The notes: a model not told the origin generated them from the letters alone. A DNA stretch of 42,962 bases from Alphaproteobacteria bacterium (GCA_030041335.1 JASHOB010000061.1:1-42962), one strand, 5' to 3'; shown: positions 1 to 8,379, counted from the stretch's first letter. Translations and numbers: made by a program.

Positions 1-102
1 CCAAGGCTCTAGCGCCGAGCAATCCTCACCTTCTTGGTCCACGCCGGGACAGCTTTGGTGAAGCTAAAGCACCGATACCCCTATAGTCGGCTCTCTGCAA
101 AC

Positions 103-139
103 AAAAAAGCCCACCGCCAGTTCAGGGCAAGCGGTGGGC
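103..139 (-). terminator. Rho-independent terminator, leftward
   Basis: A perfect 9-bp stem (GCCCACCGC at 109-117 with GCGGTGGGC at 131-139) encloses a 13-nt loop. Read on the minus strand it is followed directly by a run of six T (103-108). It is the second leftward terminator after the small gene ending at 373. No convincing gene lies between the two, so it may be a back-up terminator or the end of a lost gene. Nothing recognisable is seen in 1-102. Confidence 0.75.
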
Positions 140-317
140 CAAGTAAGGAGTAAACGTATGCTTGTCGCAGGCCAGCAACGAACTGCGACAGGACTACGAT
201 ATCGTTGTCGCCGACCATATCAATGCGAATGAATCACCTTTTGTCCGGGAAATAATCGTCGGCGGTTTTCCCATTCTTCCCTGTGGCAGTAAGTGCATGT
301 CGTCTGCGTTCAAGGCA

Positions 318-346
318 TAAAAGCCCCGACCGCGCGGGCCGGGGCT
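318..346 (-). terminator. Rho-independent terminator of the 373-633 gene
   Basis: AGCCCCG (322-328) pairs with CGGGGCT (340-346), with two more G-C pairs inside after one mismatch. On the minus strand the stem runs into TTTTA. It begins 27 bases after the stop codon of the leftward hypothetical gene, which supports that gene being real and transcribed leftward. Confidence 0.75.
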
Positions 347-372
347 CCATGAAGTGCAAATTGCACTCCTTG

Positions 373-633
373 CTATTCGGCGGCCACGGCAAGCCGCTGC
401 ACGTCATCGCGGATCGCCAACACCAGGCGGTCCTCGAGATACTGCAACGCAAGCGGCTGCTTCAGGTAGGTGAAAAACTCGACCTTCCCCAGCACGTCAT
501 AAGCCGACCTGGCCCGGAAGCAGATAATGGCCCTCTTCACCTTGGCGTAGCGCGCGTGCGCTAACGCATAGGCCCGCTCACCACCCTCGCTTGCAGGGCA
601 GAGAGCCTTATCGAATTTCGATTCGGCCGCCAT
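373..633 (-). CDS. Small hypothetical protein
   Basis: An 86-residue reading frame of unrecognised family beginning MAAESKFDK. It is rich in Ala, Arg, Lys and Leu, with a predicted mostly helical character and no signal peptide or membrane segment. The frame stays open upstream to 711, but that stretch (MCPVRTQMPYGG) is the transposon-end sequence that follows the IS481-like remnant, so the internal ATG at 631-633 is the more sensible start. A strong leftward terminator follows 27 bases after the stop. The protein may be truncated at its N-terminus by insertion of the IS element immediately upstream. The terminator and ordinary codon use argue that it is a gene; no function can be assigned. 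Confidence 0.5.
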   Translation of the reverse strand: MAAESKFDKALCPASEGGERAYALAHARYAKVKRAIICFRARSAYDVLGKVEFFTYLKQPLALQYLEDRLVLAIRDDVQRLAVAAE

Positions 634-691
634 CAGTTCCGCGAGGCGCGGAGATAGTTTCGGCGTCGGCGCCGATCCGCCATATGGCATC

Positions 692-743
692 TGTGTCCGG
701 ACCGGACACATAGGTAACGAAACGTACCGGAGACATAGGTTAT
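692..743. repeat. Nested repeats at the IS-remnant end
   Basis: A 19-bp inverted repeat (TGTGTCCGG-A-CCGGACACA, 692-710) overlaps a direct repeat: ACCGGACACATAGGTA at 701-716 and ACCGGAGACATAGGTT at 726-741, spaced 25 bases apart. They abut the transposase stop codon at 740-742, so this is best read as the terminal region of the IS481-like element. Confidence 0.6.
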
Positions 744-1328
744 AACCCGGCGCCGAACGGGTTGTCCGTGGGTTGCAAGGTATTCTGCTCCAGATCGATG
801 AAGCCGAGATCGTAGCTCATGAAGCTGACGATCCAAATACCGAGCCGCTGCCCTGCCAGGGCGGTCGAGATATTGACGCGCTTGCGGTAGATGCAGATGC
901 GGCCACACTGAGTGACCAAGACCTCGCGATCATGGGGGGATAGGTCAACTCGGGCAGCCCGGAATAAGGTTTTGACGATGGCGCATAGACCTCGGCGGGG
1001 CATTTCATGTCGAGCGCTTCATGAGGCCGCGCGGTATTGAATTCGGCGATGAAGTCGCGCCGAAGCGAGCCTGCTGCTGCAGGAAGTTCATGCCCGCCGG
1101 CCTGGTCGCCTCCTTCTTCAGGGTCAGATGCATCCGCTCATGGCGTCCATTCTGCTGAGGATGGCCGGGCTTGATGCGTTCGATCTCGATGCCGAGCCGG
1201 AGCCACCAGACGGAAAGCTTGGAAAGATTGAAGAGACCATTGGGGCTGGCGAACGGGACACCATTGTCGGAGCGGATCGCGCCCGGCAGGCCCCGTTCGC
1301 GGAAGAGCTGCTCGAAGGTGGTCATAGG
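740..1328 (-). pseudogene. IS481-like transposase remnant, frameshifted
   Basis: This encodes the C-terminal half of an integrase-core (DDE) transposase, broken into at least two frames. The right piece (1005-1325) carries the second catalytic Asp in RSDNGVPFASPNG and the catalytic Glu region in HPQQNGRHERMHLTLKKEA, both hallmarks of the IS481 family. The left piece (740-1003) carries the family C-terminus, including VTQCGRICIYRKRVNIS and IVSFMSYDLGFID. The frame is lost near 1070 and again near 1000, and a few residues seem deleted before WIVSFMSYDLG. The N-terminal helix-turn-helix part and the first catalytic Asp are absent. The element cannot be active. It sits directly downstream of the histidine kinase gene, where a response regulator gene would be expected. 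Confidence 0.85.
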
Positions 1329-1399
1329 TCAGCTCGGGTGCTTCGTCACGATCAATCACCAGAGCGCTCTTGCAGAAGGCCGCTGTGCTGAACGTTGGC

Positions 1400-3322
1400 T
1401 TAAGTAGGAGCTTCATTGGGGACATCTGTCGGGTCGCGCGAAGCAACTGCGTGCGGTGAATGCTCATCAATTGGCAATGCTACCGAGAATGTGGCCCCTC
1501 GATCTGAATTGTTGGATGCCGATAGGCGGCCACCATGGGCGTCGATGATGGATCGGGAAATCGACAGGCCTAGTCCAATGCCGGTCGATTTGGTGGTGAC
1601 GAAGGGTTGGAACAAGCGCTCCGCCACACCGGTGGCAATGCCGCTGCCGCGGTCGCTCACCGTGACCTGCGCGAACCGTTTGTCATCACAAGAGGTCGCA
1701 ATGGTCAGACCGCGATCACTGAGCTTGTTGTCCGCCATCGCGTCGCAGGCATTGACGACCAAGTTCAAGAGCACCTGTTTCAACTGAACCGGATCGGCTC
1801 GCACGGCAGGCAGGTTGGTCGCGAGCTTGGTCGCGACGCTCACATTGTCTTCGAACAGCCTGCGGTCCGCCAACTCCAAGACATCGGCGACGATGCCGTT
1901 GAGGTCGACCGGCTCGAGATGTGCGTCCGCCTTCTTATAGAGTTCCCGCAAGCGCTTGATCACGTTACCCGCGCGCTTGCTGTCAGCAGCTATGTCGTCG
2001 AAGATTTCATCAACTTGGACGGTGTCACTCGGCTCCCGTCGAAGAAAGCGCTTTCCTGCCTGCGCGTTACTGAGTATCGCCGTCAGCGGGTTACTGATCT
2101 CGTGGGCGATGGCGCCAGAGAGTTCGCCCAGGAGCGAGACGCGGCCTAAATGCGCCAATTCTCGCCGCTGTAGTTCGAGCGCCGCCTGCGCCCGCCGCCG
2201 CCGCCGCGCCTGGACAATCAACGCGGCGATGAGAAACGCTTGCAGCGCCAAAGCCGCCGCCGCGCCCGTCACCACCCATTTATGCTCATCCCACAGCGAC
2301 GGCTGCCGAAACCGAACGATGGTGCCGGGCGGCAGGTTGGCTTCGCTCAGACCCCAGCGCTGCAGTTGTCGCCAGTCAACGATGGTGCTGGTGGCCGCAA
2401 CTATTCGTAGGCCGACCACATGTTCATTAAGTAATCGGACAGCCAGCCTGCCCGTTTGCCGGCCTTCAGTCTCGAAGTCTTCGACATTGCCGCCAACATT
2501 TCCGTGCCCGATGAGGAGCTCAAACGGGCTGTATACTGGGACGCTCGCTGCCGCCGTTACCTTTTCGTCTACCTGCCACCCTACCAAGCGCTGGCCAGCA
2601 CCATCGCGGATGATGCCCCTATCCACCAAAAAAGTTCCCCGAGGCAGTTTGCCGACGGCGCGTAAGAGGTCAGCCATGACGAAGTTGGACCAATAGAGGA
2701 TCTTCAGCCGGTGCGCGAACGCCTTCAGTCGCTCCGGCTCAAGGGCCAGGTCGTGCCGGTCGGTATCGGTGGTGCCACTTAACATGATCATCGTGGTGGC
2801 GTCCGGCTGCAGGTGGAGTGCCAGATCGACTGTCGGCGCTGGATTGAAACGGGTGACAATCCCGGACACGTTTGATGGGACCCGGAAGGCTGTTAGCTGG
2901 TCCTGGGGCACCCAAGCGAACATAAACTGGCTATCGGCAAACAAATAATCTCGTCGTTGCAAGAGAAAATCGAGCGCTTCGGGAGAGATCGCAATGACGA
3001 CATCCATGTGTCGACCGGCGTATTTGTCGTGAAGAAACGAAGCCACTCGAGCGGCGTACTCGGCACTCGGAAACTGCCCGAGATCAAGAAACTCGGCATA
3101 GATCTCGACACGGGAGGACAGCTCCGATTGCATTTCCCGGCGAATGCCGGATTCAAGCTGATTGAATGGGATAATGCTGTCGTCGAACGGACTAACAATC
3201 AATGCTCTTCGCGGTTCATCTGCGAAGACCGGACCAGCCGCCATAATTGAGAGGACTCCAAGGACGCAGTACGCTTGGTGGGAGCGTCCTCGGTGCGTCG
3301 ACCTTGCGTTGCGTCCAGCCAT
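1400..3322 (-). CDS. Sensor histidine kinase with periplasmic binding-protein-like sensor
   Basis: A membrane histidine kinase of about 640 residues. It has an N-terminal signal or anchor segment (about residues 15-34), a long periplasmic domain (about 38-340) resembling ABC-transporter substrate-binding proteins, a transmembrane helix (about 349-371), then the kinase core. The phospho-acceptor box is GELSGAIAHEISNPLTAI with His at about 407, followed by the N box VVNACDAM, the G1 box DRGSG and the G2 box GIGLGLS, so the ATP-binding domain is complete. The C-terminal tail is about 30 residues long and unstructured. Kinases of this architecture normally pair with a LuxR/FixJ-type response regulator, but none is adjacent. 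The frame is open to 3370; the ATG at 3320-3322 was chosen because it gives a sensible signal sequence, although its Shine-Dalgarno (GGAG, one base away) is poor. The ligand is unknown. Confidence 0.85.
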   Translation of the reverse strand: MAGRNARSTHRGRSHQAYCVLGVLSIMAAGPVFADEPRRALIVSPFDDSIIPFNQLESGIRREMQSELSSRVEIYAEFLDLGQFPSAEYAARVASFLHDKYAGRHMDVVIAISPEALDFLLQRRDYLFADSQFMFAWVPQDQLTAFRVPSNVSGIVTRFNPAPTVDLALHLQPDATTMIMLSGTTDTDRHDLALEPERLKAFAHRLKILYWSNFVMADLLRAVGKLPRGTFLVDRGIIRDGAGQRLVGWQVDEKVTAAASVPVYSPFELLIGHGNVGGNVEDFETEGRQTGRLAVRLLNEHVVGLRIVAATSTIVDWRQLQRWGLSEANLPPGTIVRFRQPSLWDEHKWVVTGAAAALALQAFLIAALIVQARRRRRAQAALELQRRELAHLGRVSLLGELSGAIAHEISNPLTAILSNAQAGKRFLRREPSDTVQVDEIFDDIAADSKRAGNVIKRLRELYKKADAHLEPVDLNGIVADVLELADRRLFEDNVSVATKLATNLPAVRADPVQLKQVLLNLVVNACDAMADNKLSDRGLTIATSCDDKRFAQVTVSDRGSGIATGVAERLFQPFVTTKSTGIGLGLSISRSIIDAHGGRLSASNNSDRGATFSVALPIDEHSPHAVASRDPTDVPNEAPT

Positions 3323-3383
3323 TCTCCATGTCAGTACTATTTGAATTCGGGGGTTGTATATTAGACACATTCCCCTCTAGCCA

Positions 3384-3416
3384 TAAGGGAAATCCCTTAG
3401 GGTCGGAAACCTAAGG
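3384..3416. promoter_or_regulatory. Overlapping inverted repeats upstream of the kinase
   Basis: Two overlapping dyads lie 62-94 bases upstream of the kinase start. The first is TAAGGG (3384-3389) with CCCTTA (3394-3399). The second is CCTTAGG (3395-3401) with CCTAAGG (3410-3416). The shared middle arm gives three related half-sites in alternating orientation, as expected for a dimeric regulator. A LuxR-type regulator is a plausible binder, but that is inference. Confidence 0.5.
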
Positions 3417-3435
3417 TCATAAGCCGGCTTGGCGG

Positions 3436-3835
3436 TTACTTTGAGCTGTGGGGTACGCGCTCGCCGGTAGGCAGGATAATCTTGAACAACTCATGTGCGC
3501 TTGCAGGCTCTTCGAGGGAGCGACGCCACCCCCATGCCACTGGCGTGAAGCCCATCTCGCCCGCCAGCTTCATGATCAACGGCGTCGCTCGATTTCATGA
3601 TCGACAAATAAGGCGACTGGTTGCCGTGATCGTCCACCAACGGCTGATTGGCTTGCGCTTCCCCCGCCATGGCGTAGAGGTCAACCAGTTCGCAATAGGT
3701 CGAGGTGCTTTGGTCAATAGGTGACCGGACCAGAGTAGCACGCGTGACGCGGGAAGCGACCCGAGGTGCGCTAAGCGAGTCAGGTGGAGAGAACGAGAGA
3801 ACGGAGGGCCCTTTGTCCCGATATTCAGTGCGCAT
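3436..3835 (-). pseudogene. Phage terminase small subunit (P27-like) relic
   Basis: Two leftward frames together resemble the small terminase subunit of the P27 family. The upstream frame includes TYCELVDLYAMAGEAQANQPLV, resembling the helix region of those proteins (shown here only as a short motif). After a frame change near 3590 the downstream frame reads MKLAGEMGFTPVAWGWR and ends at the TAA at 3436-3438, matching the family's G-F-T-P-x-A C-terminal signature. The N-terminal third is not convincing. No large terminase, portal or other phage gene is nearby, so this is an isolated prophage relic. The call rests on motif resemblance only. Confidence 0.45.
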
Positions 3836-4096
3836 TCTTCCCTCCCCGCCCAGCTAGCCCCTCCCCTCTGCCACTAGACTAGCTGCTCGGTTGAAGGAAC
3901 TTCGGCTCAATGCCTCCAATTTCCGCTGCGCGGTTGGAAAGCGCTCGTTCGGCCAGTTGCAAACAGGTCAGATCAGACGGCCGTTGCATAGTTCAAGAGA
4001 TTCGTACCACCTTGCCAATATTTTGAGGGATGCATCCCTGCTTTGGGATACTCGCCTTTCACTTGGCCCGAGCTGTCATAGCAGAAGCTCGTGCGA
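3836..4096. other. Intergenic, no gene seen
   Basis: No supported gene in this stretch. It contains one perfect 14-bp palindrome, AGGGATGCATCCCT at 4026-4039, of unknown role. Confidence 0.5.
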
Positions 4097-4122
4097 CTGC
4101 CGCCCGGACTACCGGGCGGCAG
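4097..4122. terminator. Strong hairpin downstream of the arylsulfatase
   Basis: CTGCCGCCCGG (4097-4107) and CCGGGCGGCAG (4112-4122) form a perfect 11-bp stem with a 4-nt loop, 30 bases past the leftward sulfatase stop. There is no T-tract on the exit side, so it is either a weak or Rho-assisted terminator or an mRNA 3'-end stabiliser. Confidence 0.5.
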
Positions 4123-4152
4123 CACAAAAAGCGACTTCGGCCCAATCTGCGA

Positions 4153-5670
4153 CTACCTTATCCCGCCGCCGTGCGCGGTCTCCAGCGCCTTTCTCTTTTG
4201 CTCCAGCTTGTCGAGCACGTCTCCGACACTCCAATGGTCGGGCCGTTGTCGTGGTGGAAATTCAGCCAGGGTCTGGAGCCACTCCGCCACCAGCGCTCCG
4301 GCTGGCAGCAGCATAAAGAAGCGCTCTCCACGCCATCGGTCGTAACCCATACTGAAACTTGAGTCAGCGCTTTCGAACGGGTCGCTCCGGAGATTAAAGA
4401 GCTTCGGGAGCCTCAATGGCACGAACGGCTCCTGCCACCCTAAGAATCCTTCCCCGCGTTGTTCCACGAAATGCACCTTCCAGTCGCCGTAGCGGATTGC
4501 CATCAGGTCGCCTTCGTCACTCCAATACAGGAATCCTGAGCGCGGACCTTCCTTCACCTCGCCTTTGAAGAACGGCAAAAGGTTCACGCCGTCGAGATGG
4601 ACCTTGAAGGTCTTGGCACCAGCCCGATGGCCTTTCTTTACCTTCTCGACGATTTCCGGCTCGCCCGCGGCTGCCAGCAGGGTCGGCAGCATATCTTGAT
4701 GTGAGAAGATTTCATTATATTCCGTGCCTGGCTTGATTACGCCCGGCCACCTGATTGCACAGGGCACGCGCCAGCCGCCTTCCCAGTTGGTGTCCTTTTC
4801 GCCGCGGAACGGTGTGGCTCCGCCGTCGGGCCAAGTAAACTCCTCCGCACCGTTGTCCGTCGAATACATTACGATTGTATTGTCCGCGATCCCTAATTCA
4901 TCGAGCTTATTCAGGAGCAGTCCAACGTGGCCGTCGTGCTCGACCATGCCGTCCGGGTAAAGACCCCGTCCAGTCTTTCCTTCGGATTCCTTTTTCAGGT
5001 GCGTAAAAGCATGCATCCTGGTTGAATTCCACCAGCAGAAGAACGGCCTGCCCGCCTTGTGCTGCCGTTCGATGAAATCGAAGCAAGCGGCATTGACTTC
5101 CTCGTCGATGGTCTCCATTCGCTTCTTGGTGAGTGGGCCGGTATCTTCGACCTTTTGCGTCCCGTCCGGCTGTGCGTAGGCGCGGAGAACGCCGCGCGGC
5201 CCAAACCTCTTCTTGAATTCGGGGTTCTTCGGATAGTCGGCGTTTTCCGGCTCTTCCTCGGCATTCAGATGGTAGAGGTTGCCGAAGAACTCGTCGAAAC
5301 CGTGCACTGTCGGCAAGAACTCGTCCCGATCGCCGAGATGGTTTTTGCCGAACTGTCCGCACGCGTAACCCAACGGTTTTAACAAGTCCGCGATTGTTGG
5401 GTCTTCCGGTTGGAGGCCGAGTTTCGAGCCGGGCATACCGACTTTGGTCAAACCGGTCCGTATCGGAGACTGTCCCGTGATGAAGGCGGCACGACCGGCT
5501 GTGCAACTCTGCTGTCCATACCAGTCAGTGAATATCGCACCTTCTTTGACTATGCGATCGATATTCGGCGTGCGATAGCCCATGACGCCACGATTGTAGG
5601 CGCTGATATTGAACCAGCCGATATCATCACCCCAGATGATGAGAATATTCGGTTTGTCCGCCTTTGCCAT
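4153..5670 (-). CDS. Arylsulfatase family protein
   Basis: A 505-residue sulfatase (alkaline-phosphatase superfamily hydrolase), predicted to hydrolyse sulfate esters. The N-terminus has the metal-binding pair in ILIIWGDDIGW (Asp 15 and 16). The formylglycine motif is SCTAGRAAFITGQ with Cys 56, a C-x-A-x-R form instead of the commoner C-x-P-S-R. GKNHLGD (near residue 109) and STDNGAE supply the other active-site Lys/His and the second Asp-Asn metal pair. Length is normal for the family. The ATG at 5668-5670 was preferred over the longer frame to 5691 because AGGAG sits 7-8 bases before it. No signal peptide is visible, so it may be cytoplasmic. Activity would need a formylglycine-generating enzyme, which is not in this window. 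It diverges from the PQQ-type dehydrogenase. Confidence 0.88.
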   Translation of the reverse strand: MAKADKPNILIIWGDDIGWFNISAYNRGVMGYRTPNIDRIVKEGAIFTDWYGQQSCTAGRAAFITGQSPIRTGLTKVGMPGSKLGLQPEDPTIADLLKPLGYACGQFGKNHLGDRDEFLPTVHGFDEFFGNLYHLNAEEEPENADYPKNPEFKKRFGPRGVLRAYAQPDGTQKVEDTGPLTKKRMETIDEEVNAACFDFIERQHKAGRPFFCWWNSTRMHAFTHLKKESEGKTGRGLYPDGMVEHDGHVGLLLNKLDELGIADNTIVMYSTDNGAEEFTWPDGGATPFRGEKDTNWEGGWRVPCAIRWPGVIKPGTEYNEIFSHQDMLPTLLAAAGEPEIVEKVKKGHRAGAKTFKVHLDGVNLLPFFKGEVKEGPRSGFLYWSDEGDLMAIRYGDWKVHFVEQRGEGFLGWQEPFVPLRLPKLFNLRSDPFESADSSFSMGYDRWRGERFFMLLPAGALVAEWLQTLAEFPPRQRPDHWSVGDVLDKLEQKRKALETAHGGGIR

Positions 5671-5990
5671 TGTCGATCTCCTGCCGTTCAAGGGTAGGCG
5701 CGTTGACCTTCAGCCTCGTCGCGCGGGCACCTTCGATGCCTTCTTGCGCTCTCACCCTTGCTCAGGTGAGCCCACCAATCTCGAAAGCTGCACCGACGAT
5801 CGTGGCAACTGGCCTTTGGGAGTGCCTATCCAGGTCGTGCCGCTTGATCTGCTGCAGCAAAAAAAGGGTGCGCCGGTTGATGTATGAACATCTGCCGATG
5901 TCTTTGGCGCGCCACTAAAAATCGGTGTCACGCGCGTGGTCCCTCGGACTTCCCCACAAGAACTCTGACCCAGGTTCTACGTGTCTGTGT
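5671..5990. other. Divergent promoter region, left half
   Basis: Intergenic sequence between the leftward arylsulfatase and the rightward PQQ-type gene. No convincing gene, repeat or recognised operator was found here. It must contain the sulfatase promoter. Confidence 0.4.
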
Positions 5991-6284
5991 TCACGATGCA
6001 TATCGGGGGAAACCCTCAAGCCCATCGATCTTTTTCATTATCTCGCTCGATTCGTACCTTGTCCCTCGGGCAATTACGTCTTTATCGCTCTCTGAACCGC
6101 ACCGCAGCGTCACGAAATCCGCGATGCGATAATTCGCACCGACTTTGTCCAACAGCACATCGAAATTGGTACCGCTCGTGCTGTTTCGGATGGCTGCAAT
6201 TACGTCGAGTCTTGCCGGGAGCGCTACTCCAAGAAAGCTCTGCCGCTCGGGGTTTACTCGGATTGCACGGTAAAGACATGACAA
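5991..6284 (-). CDS. Unrecognised small protein, possibly a fragment
   Basis: A 97-residue leftward frame whose middle and end look protein-like: balanced acidic and basic residues, LPARLDVIAAIRNSTSG followed by NFDVLLDKVG, and few of the Arg/Pro/Ser runs that mark antisense shadows here. The first 15-20 residues are less convincing and no Shine-Dalgarno precedes the ATG at 6284, so it could be the remnant of a longer gene. No family is recognised. It lies in the divergent region between sulfatase and PQQ-type gene, in the sulfatase direction. Confidence 0.35.
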   Translation of the reverse strand: MSCLYRAIRVNPERQSFLGVALPARLDVIAAIRNSTSGTNFDVLLDKVGANYRIADFVTLRCGSESDKDVIARGTRYESSEIMKKIDGLEGFPRYAS

Positions 6285-6360
6285 CCACTGTAGTGCCAGG
6301 CTTCACGATCAGGCGCTCGCTTCTTACCGGCCTTGCATTGGCTAGCTGCTCGCCTCCGTA
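6278..6360 (+). other. Short ORF resembling a lipoprotein leader
   Basis: A 27-residue frame with an Arg-containing start, a hydrophobic core (SLLTGLALASCSPP) and a Cys in lipobox context, ending in TAG 57 bases before the PQQ-type gene. It may be a broken lipoprotein or chance. The Shine-Dalgarno (GGTAAAG) is weak. Confidence 0.25.
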
Positions 6361-6417
6361 GTTGCGAGAGCAATAGAGCTGCTGAAAACGAACTACCGAG
6401 GAAGGGTGAGGAGACAC

Positions 6418-8223
6418 ATGAATCGCAGGGTCGAATACATTCTCGTCGCGGTTCTGATCCTCGGAGCCGCGGCCTTAGGTGCGGGCGCCGCCCTCTATTT
6501 TGCCTACCCGGTGCAGGTCGGCGCGGTCGCCGGTGCGGCGCGCAGCACCCTTTTGTCGTTTAACGAACCTCCAGGCGCAGTGAGGACGGAAGCAAACTCG
6601 GACTACAAGGCGCCTGTCGCGCCGCCCCAACCACCCTCACGCCCGGCGCCGAGCGGCGCCGCGGGCGACTGGCCAAGCTACAACAAGACCCTCACTACGG
6701 AACGGTACTCGGAGCTCAGCCAGATCAACACGAAGAACGTCAGCGAACTGAAGGTTCAGTGCACCTACGACACCAAGCAGTACGCGGCCTTCGAATCTGG
6801 TCTGATCATGGTCGAAGGTGCGCTGATCGGGACGACCGAGTTCGACATCTTCTCGATCGACCCGGCGACCTGCAAGGAGAACTGGCGCACGCACGAGGAC
6901 TATCCTCCCGCCATGCTCTCCGCCAATCGAGGGGCGGCCTACCTCGACGGCTTCTTGTTTCGCGGGACCAACGATGGTCGGGTCCTGGCCTACGATTTCA
7001 AGACGGGCAAAAAGGTCTGGGAGAGAACGATCGCTGATATCAACAAAGGGGAGACCGTCCCGGCCGCGCCGATCGCCTGGAACGGCGTCGTCTTCATTGG
7101 CAACGCGGGAGGCGACTTCAAGGGCGGCAAGGGGCACGTGTTCGCGCTCGACGCCAAGACCGGCAAGATTGTCTGGGAGTTCTTTGTCGTCCCCAAAGCG
7201 GACGGCGACAATGTCCGCGGACCGCTGGCGGCCTCGGCGCCCGACACGTCGACCTGGAAAAATGCGCCCGGGTTCCCCATCAGCGGTGGCGGCCTCTGGA
7301 CCTCGTTTAGCCTCGACCCCGAAAGCGGTCTCCTATACGTCCCGGTCGGCAACCCGGCGCCCGACCTCGCCATCGACGTGCGCGAGGGCGAAAATTTCTA
7401 CACCGACTCGGTCGTCGTGCTGGACGCCAGGACCGGTGCCTACAAGACGCACTTCAAGCTCGTGCCCAGGGATTGGCACGACTGGGACGCCTCGAACCCC
7501 CCGGCGCTCATCCACACGATGGGGGGCAAGAAGCTAATGGCGGTGGCGCCGAAGGACGGACATCTGTATGCCTTCGATCTTGCCGACAATCATCTGCTCT
7601 ATCGCGTTCCCGTCACCACGATCGACAACGCCGAGGAGCCTTTTTCGCCGGAGAAGGACGTCCATTTCTGCCCAGGCGCTGCCGGCGGCACGGAGTGGAA
7701 CAGCCCGGCCTACGATCCGCGAACCAATCTGATCATCGTCGGCGACGTCGATTGGTGCGATACGGTGAGAATCCAGACCAAGGAAGAGCTCCAGGGCGTC
7801 GCCGTCGGACAACCGTGGTTCGGAAACGGGATGCTCAATCCGTTCGATATCGCGGGCAAGTTCTCGCGGCCGGACAAGGATTGGGCCGGATGGATTCACG
7901 CTATCGACGTCGACACGGGTACGTGGAAGTGGCGCCTGAAGTCGGATTATCCGATCGTGGCCGCCGTAACGCCAACTGCCGGAGGCCTCTTGTTCTTCGG
8001 CGACGTCGGCGGAGACCTCTACGCCGTCAACGCCGAGACGGGCGAAAAGCTCTGGGGCCGGAAACTCGGCGGTCCGCTGGCTGGCGGCGTCATCACCTAT
8101 GCGGTGAATGGCGTGCAAAAACTCGCGGTTGCGACCGGCCTCGTCAATCCCCTCTGGCCCGTTCCGGTCAGGACCGCGAGGATCACCATCCTTGGCCTCG
8201 CGAGCGAACCGGGAAGCCAATGA
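6418..8223 (+). CDS. Membrane-anchored PQQ-type beta-propeller dehydrogenase
   Basis: A 601-residue protein with an N-terminal transmembrane anchor (about residues 5-28), a Pro-rich linker (about 55-80) and a propeller built of repeated W-docking motifs (for example KTGKKVWE, KTGKIVWEF, ETGEKLWGRKL). This is the fold of quinoprotein alcohol dehydrogenases that oxidise periplasmic alcohols with pyrroloquinoline quinone. HDWDASNPP at residues 354-362 occupies the place of the family's catalytic Asp loop. The adjacent Cys-Cys pair of methanol dehydrogenases and a C-terminal cytochrome c domain are both absent; the residue two after the Asp is Ser, not the Asp typical of lanthanide enzymes. The ATG at 6418 was chosen over the GTG at 6406 because GAGGAG lies just before it. 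The substrate is unknown, and a non-enzymatic PQQ-like propeller is possible. Confidence 0.82.
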   Translation: MNRRVEYILVAVLILGAAALGAGAALYFAYPVQVGAVAGAARSTLLSFNEPPGAVRTEANSDYKAPVAPPQPPSRPAPSGAAGDWPSYNKTLTTERYSELSQINTKNVSELKVQCTYDTKQYAAFESGLIMVEGALIGTTEFDIFSIDPATCKENWRTHEDYPPAMLSANRGAAYLDGFLFRGTNDGRVLAYDFKTGKKVWERTIADINKGETVPAAPIAWNGVVFIGNAGGDFKGGKGHVFALDAKTGKIVWEFFVVPKADGDNVRGPLAASAPDTSTWKNAPGFPISGGGLWTSFSLDPESGLLYVPVGNPAPDLAIDVREGENFYTDSVVVLDARTGAYKTHFKLVPRDWHDWDASNPPALIHTMGGKKLMAVAPKDGHLYAFDLADNHLLYRVPVTTIDNAEEPFSPEKDVHFCPGAAGGTEWNSPAYDPRTNLIIVGDVDWCDTVRIQTKEELQGVAVGQPWFGNGMLNPFDIAGKFSRPDKDWAGWIHAIDVDTGTWKWRLKSDYPIVAAVTPTAGGLLFFGDVGGDLYAVNAETGEKLWGRKLGGPLAGGVITYAVNGVQKLAVATGLVNPLWPVPVRTARITILGLASEPGSQ

Positions 8224-8240
8224 GGACCCGTCGTAGAGGT

Positions 8241-8282
8241 TCGCCCAATCGGGCGAGGTGCCGGCTGCGGTCGAACGACCGC
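8241..8282. terminator. Tandem hairpins after the PQQ-type gene
   Basis: Two hairpins follow the stop codon by 17 bases: TCGCCC/GGGCGA (8241-8246, 8251-8256) and GCGGTCG/CGACCGC (8267-8273, 8276-8282). Neither is followed by a T-run, so termination is possible but not proven. Confidence 0.4.
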
Positions 8283-8379
8283 TACGCGTTGGTTGACGTC
8301 AGGTTTCTGACTCCTCCTCGCCAGGGCATCACCCAGGCCAGGCGCGGCAAAGTGATAACATGAGCGATCACGATCCAGC

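Noticed and set aside
158-232. 24-codon rightward ORF with AAGGAG upstream, next to the first terminator
   Set aside because: Too short, basic and not protein-like; the Shine-Dalgarno match may be chance.
4026-4039. Perfect 14-bp palindrome AGGGATGCATCCCT
   Set aside because: A single short palindrome without a repeat partner or nearby start; not enough to call an operator.
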